From Crambe crambe (lineage: Eukaryota > Porifera > Demospongiae > Poecilosclerida > Crambeidae), in contig OZ004592.1 in assembly GCA_963924555.1 (NCBI GenBank), positions 5,270,001 to 5,334,000 on the forward strand: 64,000 bases of DNA, given 5' to 3'. The position numbers were made by a program, and so were the translations under genes. A model generated the notes under the pieces. It did no database searches. It was not told the DNA's origin and was given only the letters and a program-made list of their open reading frames with translations. Shown piece after piece: positions 10,499 through 20,909 of this stretch. Within the stretch, counting starts at the first letter, position 1; every line of letters begins with the position of its first letter.

Positions 10499-10700
10499 TC
10501 AGCACACTGAATGTAGACTATAAATAGAGATATAATAGCACGTAGACTATAAAAAGAGATATATTAGCACACTGAATGTAGACTATAAATAGAGATATAA
10601 TACCACACTGAATGTAGACTATAAAATAGACACACTGAGATATAGCTAATAGCACACTGAATGTAGAGCACACTGACTATAAATAGAGATATAATAGTTA
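10499..10700. repeat. 36-bp minisatellite, array 3
   Basis: About four full or partial units of the same repeat as at 2217-2640 and 7959-8340, ending about 20 bp past the stop codon of gene D. Confidence 0.93.
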
Positions 10701-10720
10701 CAGCATAGTTAGTTATGTGT

Positions 10721-13700
10721 TTAGTTTCTGTTAAATGACATGTTCACTTCATATTCATCTCCATCTACATTATTGGCATATCCAGTCAGTGGCTGATAAT
10801 TGCTCCTCTTAAATACGCAACATAACTTCCTGAAGATAATCTTCGATTTTTGTGGCAGCAGACGAGAGATATTAATGAAGCATTTCTTCTTATGAAGTTG
10901 CATCAGGATCTGGTATAGCACAGTTCCTAATAGAGTGACAGTAGCTATGGTGATGGATACACAACTAGCTGTGATAGAGTAAGACCAATTCCTGTTTATA
11001 CTGAAATATGTTACTGCAATAGAGAGCATACCAAGATTTATTATGTATGAAGAAGATAGATAGTTCAGATATTTTCGTTCATACACTCCACCAAGTGCCC
11101 AAGCAGTGGCTAGGACAATAATACAGGCTGAATTTATGCCAGCGAGAACCTTCTGGTGATCATATCCCGTAATGAATATAATGTACATGAAGGACCGGAC
11201 GAGAAGAAGGAACCCGTTCCAGAATCTGCAGTGAGGTTTGATGATGTGGGGACAAGTGTAAGCATCTATGAGAGGTTTGAGTTTGTTGACCCACTTCAAG
11301 AGTCTCCAATGAGAGTACCTCTGCAGAGGCTGGATGCAGAGGAGAGTAAGAGTGAAAGCGAAGGATAAAATGGCGAATATGGAGCCAACAATGAAGAGGG
11401 GAATGTGTTTCTTGTCAAAGTATGGAATATTGCCATCATAGAACATCACAAATAAACGCTTTTCAGATCCAGGAAGATTGAAGTATGTAAATGTTAGTGA
11501 ATATATGATGCAGAGATTAACAGACGAATAAGAAAAGAGGAGAATAGTGGCTAAAACTTGTACGGAATTGTACCCGATAAAGTTGGCAAATCGTGTGAAT
11601 TTTCGACACAGTAAAACTATAACGATTGCAATCATCCACAGGTAAATGACAAGAAGAAACTGCAACCAAATACGACCAACCATGTCCAGTTTATGATAGA
11701 AGCAGTTATTGTATCCATAGTTCAGATTAATGACATAGATGATCAAATTCAGCAGTTGTTGATACAGTGAATCAAGGTTGGTATTAGGCAGAAGGGTTGA
11801 CTTGAATATGAAGAAAGTGTTAGCATAAAAGAGGAGCTCGCTCAGGATTCCTTGGGTGACTGTAAAGTTAATGAGGAGCAGCAGGAATACGAACACAATT
11901 CCACTGAAAAGAAACATTATTGACCATCCGATAGTCTTTGCTATGGGGTAACCTGTGCAGTTAATGCAAATTGACGAGCCTGTCGAGATACTATAGCCTC
12001 GTTTACACATGCCGCACAATATCCCAGATCTATTATTGCTGCATTGAAGATCTTGGGAAAAATCAGTGGAGGTTGTAATAATGGAAACATTTTGTGATTG
12101 TCCATAGCAGTAATCCAAAGGACATTGTAAGTGTAGCATCAGTCCTGAACTAGTGTTGTTTGATGTGTTGTAAAACCCTAACCACTTGGGGACTGGTCGT
12201 TGAATCACACCTGTGTTGTTTTCAATAAGACATTTGAATCCTGCCTGAGTGATGTCTGGAGTCTTAGTACATTCATAAGGCTCATTATCATTTCCTGTTG
12301 AAATAAATCCAATAGGTGTGTCTTTTATATTGACAATGAGTTGAATGACTTTTGAATTGAGCAAATAATTAGCATGTTGGTTTTTTACTTGTACTTTGAC
12401 CCATGCTTTGCTTTTATTAGTGTAGATGGTGACTGATTTGTCAGTACATTCCTTTTCCAATGGTGCCACTGCATCAGTTACAATGACCCCATGATCTGAG
12501 TCACTTAAGCGTAAATCCACTACTCCCGGAACAGTTCCATTATACTGTCCCACAGTCACTAGAGACACATTAAACTTTTGTCCCGAGTATACTGAAAAAT
12601 TCTGACTCTCAATATTACAGTCTGGGACCATTTCATTACAGAAGCAAACATTTAAAGGATCAGATGAAATATATGAAGTGTCATTATGAGGGTAAATGAA
12701 GTCAAATAGTTCGAAAAAGATATCATGATGATAATTCGGTATGTGGCAGTTATCCACTGTACCTCCAAAGATCTGACTACCAGCATAATCAGCTGTGTTG
12801 TTGATCATATTAATCTTTGTAGTATTCAAGATCTCAGTCATGCTTAGGTGAGAATCTTTATTTAGTTGGTAATAGCATAAAGGTTCTGATTGGGCACATC
12901 TGCTTTCAGCAAATATTCCTCCACCAGAAACATTGGCATGGTTGCTGGAGATGGTGAGTGTTGTGTAGGGGTTAATGATCATGAAAGAAGCTTCACAGAG
13001 GACAATTCCTCCTCCTTCATAGCCTGTGTTGTTGTGAATTGTGACATTCCCACTGAAGTATAAATGTGATCGGAAAGCTGCCATGGCTGTCACTTCATTA
13101 TGAATAAAAGTACAATCTTCAATCATCAATCGTCCAACTTGATATGAAGAATATAACACTGCACTCCCAGAACTGTAGGATCCATCACTCAATGGAGTAT
13201 TACTGTTATACTCAAATAAACAGTTGAAAAGAAGAATTGAATAATAAGTGTACTGACTTGAAAAAAACTGATGCAAATAAAAGTTAGTGATAGTAATACC
13301 AATTCCAGCATCATCGTTAGTTTTCACACTGTTATTGCTAAACAAGCATTCATTCAATACAAAATTATTCGTAGCATCGCAATTCATTCTTTCCCTACTG
13401 GAAATTCCTTGAATTAACTCAAGACAGATTGCTCCTCCGTCTTTATGAGCAATGTTATTAGTGAAGTTGGAATTCTCCACAATCAGTTGATTCGTGCATT
13501 CTCTTGTGTTGAGGAAGTATAGCACATACATTCCAGCACCCATCAATGCTTCTCCTCCATCAAAACTGCTATTGCGAATCTTCACTGTGTTATTCCTTGA
13601 AATGTCATAATAGATCACAGCTAAATTGCCTCCTTGGATATCACGAGGTTCATAATCCTCATCAGTGTATTTTGCAATATTACCTGCCATGATAGCATTG

Positions 13701-14425
13701 TTGATACTTACATCAATATTAGGATATTCCAAGTATATTACCAGTCCTGTGGCAATGTGACGGTGAATCGATAGTCCATGAAGAAACTGTGAGTTGTAGA
13801 TTCCTACATGAGCATGCTGAGTGTCATAGCCAGGGCAATTGAGGTATGTGAGTGCAGCATTTCCTCCGTTATACTTCTGGACTGAGTCATTGGCTTGGTT
13901 AGAATCAAAAATACTATCATCAATGATTACATGACCATATAAACATGATGAAAAGAATCCAAATCCTTTAGAATCTTGTATGTTGACTCTGGACATGTTG
14001 AAATTGATAATATCACTCAAGTACAAGCCAACTCTTAATGGTATATCATCTTTTATTATGCCAGTCTTAATCATGCTACAATTCTTGATGGTCAGTCCAC
14101 TGATCATGAGGTTAGTCACATTCTCGAATGTCAGTCCAGTATCAGCACTACACTCAATCACCACTTCCTTGCTCTCATTAGAACTCTTCAGACATATATC
14201 AGCAACATCACTAAAAGTCATGTTTCCCTCTAACAAGTGAGTACCAGCTAAGAAGCTGAATATTGTGTTGTTAGAGCTGAAATACAAGTCAGGAAATGCA
14301 GTGTAGTTAGACAGAGTAGGGCAAGCAGCATGTGGTACAGCCTCAGGGCACACATGGTACACCTTTCCTGCACGAACCACACCAAACAGGCACCAAGTTA
14401 GAAGTAGCACCTCAGAGAGCATCAT
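10721..14425 (-). CDS. beta-helix multi-TM surface protein D (intact, 1234 aa)
   Basis: A single-exon frame from tandem ATGs at 14425. The signal peptide (MMLSEVLLLTWCLFGVVRAG) matches that of gene F rather than gene B, while most of the rest is close to B. The order is the same: beta-helix repeats with GGAICLE, GGGIVLCEAS and SGGGIFAE, the beta-sandwich-like block (SGQKFNVSLVTVGQYNGT), the Cys knot (GILCGMCKRGYS...CINC), about nine TM helices with the invariant DAYTCPH loop, and a tail with YQPL and DGDEYEV. The mixture of an F-like N-terminus and a B-like body suggests exchange between copies. It is probably a plasma-membrane glycoprotein; function unknown. Confidence 0.9.
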   Translation of the reverse strand: MMLSEVLLLTWCLFGVVRAGKVYHVCPEAVPHAACPTLSNYTAFPDLYFSSNNTIFSFLAGTHLLEGNMTFSDVADICLKSSNESKEVVIECSADTGLTFENVTNLMISGLTIKNCSMIKTGIIKDDIPLRVGLYLSDIINFNMSRVNIQDSKGFGFFSSCLYGHVIIDDSIFDSNQANDSVQKYNGGNAALTYLNCPGYDTQHAHVGIYNSQFLHGLSIHRHIATGLVIYLEYPNIDVSINNAIMAGNIAKYTDEDYEPRDIQGGNLAVIYYDISRNNTVKIRNSSFDGGEALMGAGMYVLYFLNTRECTNQLIVENSNFTNNIAHKDGGAICLELIQGISSRERMNCDATNNFVLNECLFSNNSVKTNDDAGIGITITNFYLHQFFSSQYTYYSILLFNCLFEYNSNTPLSDGSYSSGSAVLYSSYQVGRLMIEDCTFIHNEVTAMAAFRSHLYFSGNVTIHNNTGYEGGGIVLCEASFMIINPYTTLTISSNHANVSGGGIFAESRCAQSEPLCYYQLNKDSHLSMTEILNTTKINMINNTADYAGSQIFGGTVDNCHIPNYHHDIFFELFDFIYPHNDTSYISSDPLNVCFCNEMVPDCNIESQNFSVYSGQKFNVSLVTVGQYNGTVPGVVDLRLSDSDHGVIVTDAVAPLEKECTDKSVTIYTNKSKAWVKVQVKNQHANYLLNSKVIQLIVNIKDTPIGFISTGNDNEPYECTKTPDITQAGFKCLIENNTGVIQRPVPKWLGFYNTSNNTSSGLMLHLQCPLDYCYGQSQNVSIITTSTDFSQDLQCSNNRSGILCGMCKRGYSISTGSSICINCTGYPIAKTIGWSIMFLFSGIVFVFLLLLINFTVTQGILSELLFYANTFFIFKSTLLPNTNLDSLYQQLLNLIIYVINLNYGYNNCFYHKLDMVGRIWLQFLLVIYLWMIAIVIVLLCRKFTRFANFIGYNSVQVLATILLFSYSSVNLCIIYSLTFTYFNLPGSEKRLFVMFYDGNIPYFDKKHIPLFIVGSIFAILSFAFTLTLLCIQPLQRYSHWRLLKWVNKLKPLIDAYTCPHIIKPHCRFWNGFLLLVRSFMYIIFITGYDHQKVLAGINSACIIVLATAWALGGVYERKYLNYLSSSYIINLGMLSIAVTYFSINRNWSYSITASCVSITIATVTLLGTVLYQILMQLHKKKCFINISRLLPQKSKIIFRKLCCVFKRSNYQPLTGYANNVDGDEYEVNMSFNRN

Positions 14426-14976
14426 GAAGAAATCGTTACTTCTTGTCAGTAGCTATGTCTTAAGATTAAACTGTGGGGCGATATAGCTCTATTTACAGTG
14501 GTACTAGAGGCAATTCCCAAAGGGCATCAGTTTTCACTGACCATGAATTGAAACTGAAAACTGTAGTCTTAGTTTAACATAACAGATGACAGCGTGCATG
14601 ATAGCACCATGTATTGAAAACAGAGCTATTATATAGTTAAAGCATTTTTTTTTCTGGAATAAAGGAACTTTATCGCAATAAGAAGTGATGGTAATAACCA
14701 CTAGCATCATCAAAAATAATAGCAAGCCAAGTTATTATTTGCATTTCTACATAGACTATCAGTATGCACAACAGGTGCTTTAAAGATCAGCAGTGGGTTA
14801 ACTGTTCATCAGCATGATATCAAAATGCCACACCATTATTCTAACTTCAACCCCATCATAGTCAATGGCTACTTGGAATTATACACAGACAAATAACTTG
14901 GATGATTTACAGCAGTATAAAGTTGTTGTCGTACTTTTGTAAAAAAACCAATGTGTTGCATGGATTGAGCAGTTGC
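14426..14976. other. spacer between gene D and pseudogene E
   Basis: I see no gene, repeat array or clear transposon end here. A short frame at 14534-14725 is low-complexity hydrophobic and unsupported. Confidence 0.4.
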
Positions 14977-15267
14977 TCAGTTTACTCCATCTCTATCATA
15001 CTCATCTCCGTCAAAGTAGTCATTCATAGCCTGATAGTCATTTCTCCTTTTAAAAATGTTGGGTACATTAATATTCTTGAACATATTTTTCAATGAACGT
15101 GGAAGTAAGCAACTTAAGCACTTCCTCTTGTGCACTTGCACTGTGACATGGTACACAATAATTCCAAGTAGAGTTATTGTGGCTATTGTAATGGATACAG
15201 AACCAGCAGTGAAAAGAGAAGAGCTGGAATAAGCTGCGATGAAAGACATAACTCTGATGTTTATTAT

Positions 15268-15625
15268 TGTAACAGTGTTAAGTAGTTTTAATAAGTGTTA
15301 ACTTTAGTTAATACTTTTGTGGCCTAGCCATCCATTGATTGTGGATAGTGACAGTTTAGCTACAGATTGATGTCATGTGTTGTGTCTGAGATTTAGTTAT
15401 ATTTTGTGTCATAGTCCACGACTGACTGTAAACTCCACCATGCATTCACATCAATGGGTCACTGCATACACACATCATACATTAGGTCATCATCTCTCTG
15501 TCTAGTATATAAGTAGTAGTCTTGTCAGTTATTAGTGTGCAATAATTGTGAGTTATAAGATAATATTTGCTGCTGTAAACCTCCTACTCTGATTGCGAGA
15601 TATTCCGCAAGTCGGCCACATTACA
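15268..15625 (+). mobile_element. solo LTR of an LTR retrotransposon
   Basis: A 358-bp insertion begins TGTAA and ends TTACA, flanked by TTAT on both sides (or ATTAT, depending on where the end is placed). Deleting the insert plus one flank copy gives 'gtttattatgaaagaag', which aligns with the uninterrupted paralogs (for example 'atttattatgtatgaag' near 11037). It contains a TATA-like TATATAAG at 15506-15513, in plus orientation, as expected for an LTR promoter. No internal retrotransposon sequence is present, so it is a solo LTR. Confidence 0.85.
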
Positions 15626-16408
15626 TTATGAAAGAAGAAGACAGGTAATTCAGGTATGTTTTAGTGCACACCCTCCAGATGCCCAGTGAACTATCAGACA
15701 TGTGACGCTCATGCCAGTAAGAAGTTTTCTGTGTTCGAATCCTGTGATGATAAACACATCCACAGCAGAGCGGATCAGGAGCAGAAACCCGTTCCAGAAT
15801 CTGCAGTGGGGTTTGATGATGTGGGGACAAGTGTAAGCATCGATGAGAGGTTTGAGTTTGTTGACCCACTTCAAGAGTCTCCGGTGAGAGTACCTCTGCA
15901 GAGGTTGGATGCAGAGGAGAGTAAGAGTGAAAGCCAAGGATAAAACGGCAAATGCACAGGCAATAATGAAGAGAGGGATATGTTTCTTGCTAAAGTAAGG
16001 GACATTGCCATCAAATAACATTACAATTTTTTGTTGTTTTGATCCGGGGAGATCAAAGTGTGCTAATGCAAGTGAATACAAAATGCCAAAGTTAAGTGGT
16101 GAGTATGATAAGAGAAGAATAGTTGCTAAAACTTGTACGGAATTGTACCCGATACAGTTAGCAAATCGTGTGAATTTTCGACACAGTAAGACTATAATGA
16201 TTGCAATCATCCACAGGTAGATGACAAGAAGAAACTGCAACCAAGTACGTCCAATCATGTCCAGTCCATGATAAAAGCAGTTATTGTGTCCATAATTTAA
16301 GTTCACTATATTAATGATCATGTAGAGTACCTGTTTGTAACTTGAGGAACTGATACTGTCATAAGGTAGAAAAGTTGACTTGAAAGCAAAAAATATATTA
16401 GCATAGAA

Positions 16409-17834
16409 CAGTCTAATCGCCAGCGTATATTTACAATACTTTTTATATTACATGATGACGTCATAATTTTTGAGAAAATGGCCGCTGAGGTACATCTCTT
16501 GAGCTCGGCTTTTCATCAGACTAGAAACCTTATAGGTTGTAGGTTTATTCTCAACAGATGGTGATAGGCTTATTCTACCTTACCATCTGCTATGTAAGTA
16601 AACAGTAACTCTTTTTAGCATAGAATAGCCATGGTGGTTGAGAGTCATGGAAGTTTAGATGGCTTTTAAGGGCCCTTCAGAGAGATGAACAGAAGTTATC
16701 TTACTACAAACATATAGTCAGTATGTATTCTAACATGTATGTCCATACTTTAGGTTGATACTTACATTTTACAGCAAATGGCCCATGTTTGTATATATAA
16801 GTGTATGTTTAATATAATCATAGCAGTGTTAGAATCATTCTCAAGTTAGAATTTTTCATCTGTCTCAAATAATTTTCATGTCTACTTTGATAGGGTAGAC
16901 TGTTCATTACTGATCTGGCTCAAATAAGGGTTGATATGTCGGGTGATGGGCAATATTTAGAGTACTGTTCTCTGTGTTGGATCTGATACACATTCACTCC
17001 CTATGAGCTTGCAAGTTGTAAGGTACTGTAAACCTGAATGTAGTGTTCCTTGAAAGTGTGTTTACTATGTTATTCACAGTGAACGCCACCAGTTATTTCC
17101 CTGTTAGAAGGTGTGGCTATGTTAGTATGCTTGTAGACCCTGTTTTGCATTGCAGTTTAATATACCAGTAGTTACTGGTTTAGGCCTTCGGTCCTGGGTG
17201 AAAATTTACATTTCCTGCTACTCGGTTATAGCAAGCTTGACATTGGGTCCAAAATTAACATTTGTTCCATATTCTCTGGATGTATACTGCACGCTCTCCT
17301 TATGACACAAATGTAGCAGGGGCCACGTTTACTCCGATGTACTTTACTTGTCATTGATCACTGCAGGCACTGAAGAAACAAAGCTGTCAAGACTGTAGTC
17401 ATTATAGTGTGTATTGTGTGATTTATTTGTGGCAAAGATATGGTGTCATTTATACTGTGTTATTATGTTTGAACAGAAATGATTGTTGGATATATACATG
17501 CAGTAAGTATTCCTCTATAGAATGTACCTGGTATCAAAATGAAATAACTTGTTTACAGGAAATGGCCCTATAATCCAACAATACACTTGAAATTGAGACA
17601 TGGCTTGATAACTCTCTAGTGGTAATAGCTACGTGTACCAAATTCACACTAAAGGTCATCTGTGCCGGCCTAAAACTGCCGCTCAAGTCTTGTTGATTTA
17701 TGTTGACAGAATCCAGAGATACAAGGTCATAAAAAATTTCCTAGTATCCCAGTGTCCGTATATTCCGCGTGATGAGCATGTAAATGAAATTGTATTGCGT
17801 AAATACAACCGGATGCACGCTGGCGATTAGACTG
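16409..17834. mobile_element. 1.4-kb DNA transposon with 18-bp perfect TIRs
   Basis: The terminal inverted repeat CAGTCTAATCGCCAGCGT is present at 16409-16426 and as its exact reverse complement at 17817-17834. AGAA flanks both ends (16405-16408 and 17835-17838). Removing the element and one AGAA restores a gene alignment with the paralogs at 21990-22060 and 11800-11870. I saw no transposase; a 65-residue frame at 17633-17830 runs into the TIR and is unsupported. The CAGT ends with a 4-bp duplication do not let me name a superfamily. It is probably non-autonomous. Confidence 0.9.
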
Positions 17835-20041
17835 AGAACAGGAATTCACTCATTGTGCCCTGAGTGACTGTGAAGTTGGTGAGCAGCACTATAAGTATAA
17901 TCACCATACCAGCTACAGCAAACATGACTGACCAACCTACGGTCTTTTTTAGTGGGTAATTCATGCAGTCGATGCAAAGACGTGAGCCTATTGCTCTGCT
18001 GTAATTCTGTTTACACTGGCCACATAGTATCCCAGATCTATTATGGTTGCATTGATTATCTTGAGAAAAATATGTGGAATTTATACTGATATAAACAGGA
18101 CCTTTCCGACAAAATTCAAAGGGGCAGTGGTTGTGAAGTATAAATCCTGAAGCATTTGAATCTGGTGATTCATAATAGCCTAACCACTTGGGGGGTGGTC
18201 GTAGAATCACACCTGTGTCGTTTGCAATAAAACATTTGAATCCTTCCTTGGTGATATCAGACACTGGAGTCTTGGTACATATATAAGGCTCATGAATGTT
18301 TCCTGTTGAGTTAAATCCAATTGGTGTGTCATTTATATGGACAATCATCTTAGTCATCTTTGAATTGAGCAAATAATTAGCATGTTGATTCTTCACTTGT
18401 ACTTTGACCCATACTTTGTTTTTATTAGTGTACACTGTGACTGGCACATTGGTGCAATTCTTTCCCGAAGGTTTCAGAGCATCAGCTTGTATACTTCCTT
18501 GATTTGATTCAGTAACACTTAAATCCACTACTCCTGGAACAGTTCCATCATACTGTCCCACAGTCACTAGAGACACATTAAACCTTTGTCCCGAGTATGT
18601 AAAAAAAAAGTCTGATCATCAATATTGCAGTCTGGAAGCATGTTCTCATTACAGAAACAGGCATTCAAGGGATCAGATGAAATATATGAAGTGTCATTAT
18701 GAGGGTAAATGAAGTCGAATAGCTTAACAATCTTCAATCATCAATCGTCCAACTTGATATGAAGAATATAACACTGCACTCCCAGAACTGTAGGATCCAT
18801 CACTCAATGGAGTATTAATGTTATGCTCAAATACACAGTTAGAAAGAAGAATTGAATAGTATGTGTATTTTATTTAAAAAAATAAATAAATTTGTGACAG
18901 TGATTCCAATCCCAGCATCTTTGTTAGTTTTCACAGTGTTATTGGTAAACTGGCATTCACTTAACATGAAATTATTTGTAGCACTGCAATATGTGTAATT
19001 CCCAGTGGATACTCCTTGAACCAACTCAAGATAGATTGCTCCTCCATCTTTATGAGCAATGTTATTAGTGAAGTTGGAATTTTCCACAATCAGTTGATTA
19101 GTGCAATCCATAGTATTGAGAGAGTATATCACATACATTCCAGCACCCATCAGTGCTTCTCCTCCATCAAAACTGCTATTGTGAATCTTCACTTGAAATG
19201 TTATAATAGATCACAGCTAAATTACCTCCTTGGATATCACGAGGTTCATAATCTTCATTGGTATATTTTGCAATATTACCTGCCATGGTAGCATTGTTGA
19301 TGGTTACATCAATATTAGGATATTTCAAGTATATTACCAGTCCTGTGGCAATATGATGGTGAAGTGATAGTCCACGAAGAAACTGTGAGTTGTAGATTTC
19401 TACATGAGCATGCTGTGTGTCATAGTCATGGAAATCTTGGTATGTGAGTGCAGCATTTCCTCCATGATACTTCTGGACTGGATCATTGGCTTGGTTAGAA
19501 TCGAAATTACAATCATCAATGGTTGCGTGACCATAATAAACAGTAATGAAAAGAGTCCAAATCCTTTAGAATCTTGATGTTGACTCTGGACATGCTAAAA
19601 TTGATAACATCATTCAAGTACAAGCCAACTCTTAATGGTATATCATCTTTTATTATGCCAGTCTTAATCATGCTACAATTCTTGATGGTCAGTCCACTGA
19701 TCTTGAGGTTAGTCACATTCTCAAAATATCAGTCCAGTATCAGCACTGCACTCAATCACCACTTCCTTGCTCTCATTAGAACTCTTCAGACATATATCAG
19801 CAACATCACTAAAAGTCATGTTTCTCTCTAGCAAGTGCATACCAGACAAGAATCTGAATGCTGTGCTGTTGGAACTGAAATACAAACCAGGATCCGCAGT
19901 GTAGTTAGACAGAGTTGGGCAAGCAACATATGGTATGGAATGACATTGGCTTGCATAGTGTTCAGGATACACATAGTAGACCTTGCCTGCACACATGGCA
20001 CTTAACAAACACAGAATTAAAGAAAGCACCTTGAATAGCAT

Positions 20042-20909
20042 TATTCTTGATTCTTACAGCTTCTTTTCTAACTGCAGCTGTCCAAACCACTCTGACTGAA
20101 AATACGTAGCTATCAACCTGGTCAGGATTTTTTATGATGCATTTTCAAGGAGTTATTTTTGAAACAATAGTGCCTTGGGGGAAAGATTGAATATGAATTA
20201 GTTAGCACTGAACAATAATGATTTTAAAAACTCATCTATTGTATTTATTGAATGTTGCATATACGATCCATTCATTGAGCTTGAACCTTTCCCCCCCCCC
20301 CCCCCCGATCATAAAACTAAGATTTGGTGGGGCCTGGCCTGCCATACCATTTCTACTGACCATACACCTTTTTTTTTCAGTCAGAGTCAGGATATTCAAA
20401 CTAAGAAATTTTACTGGGACAAGTGCCCCGGTTACCCTAATGGTAGCTAGCTTCTCCTCTGGTGCCATAATTCCCAAGTAGGATACCTTACACATTAGCT
20501 ATGTATGTACATATGCTCTACATGGTCAACATTTGAGATGCATTATTGTTTAGTAAACCTGTGAGAGTTATCCCAGGATCCTAGTTAGTCGATCATGCTA
20601 CTCTAGGCCTTGAACTTCCCCTGCCTATGTTTACAGTGGAGCCTCTGATAAAGGAGGTTCTACACTCTAAGAGGACTACCTCTCTAAAAAGGACAAAATA
20701 CTCAGCCCCAAATGGGTTTCACTGTATTAATTTAGTTATAGGATACTACTCTACTTGGTGTTGTGCCAAATGGCTTTATTATAACAATTAAACATGCATG
20801 CATCAAAACATACAAGATATATGAAGCATGACAGGTAAAGTAAAAATGCAGTATATATTAGCTAAAACAAGTGTATGATTGTGATGAATTTTAAGTTTCA
20901 AGTTTCAGC
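20042..20909. other. spacer between pseudogene E and gene F
   Basis: No gene. It contains C16 at 20291-20306 and 'cctctctaaaaaggacaaa'-type repeat fragments (about 20625-20720). Homologous to 6389-7160. Confidence 0.5.

Larger units (their letters stand above)
14977..20041 (-). pseudogene. beta-helix multi-TM pseudogene E, split by two transposon insertions
   Basis: The N-terminus (ATG at 20041, MLFKVLSLILCLLSAMCAGK) is B-like. Going down the minus strand, frame breaks occur near 19725 and 19550, there is an 11-bp deletion near 19192, and a further break lies near 18880. A deletion of several hundred bp near 18723 joins FDFI to LMIEDC. A long open piece (17835-18576) covers the beta-sandwich, Cys knot and first TM. 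An inverted-repeat transposon (16409-17834) interrupts helix 1-2. The TM region continues at 15626-16408, a solo LTR sits at 15268-15625, and the last helix and tail (FKRRNDYQAM, DGDEYD) follow at 14977-15267. Removing each insertion with one target copy restores alignment with its paralogs. It is non-functional as a full protein. Confidence 0.92.

Noticed and set aside
11156-11368. Plus-strand frames opposite the receptor TM region (also near 3089, 8810, 15686)
   Set aside because: They are antisense shadows of the conserved DAYTCPH-coding stretch and recur only because that stretch does.
17633-17830. 65-residue frame inside the TIR transposon
   Set aside because: It ends within the inverted repeat, resembles no transposase I know, and has no splice partner.
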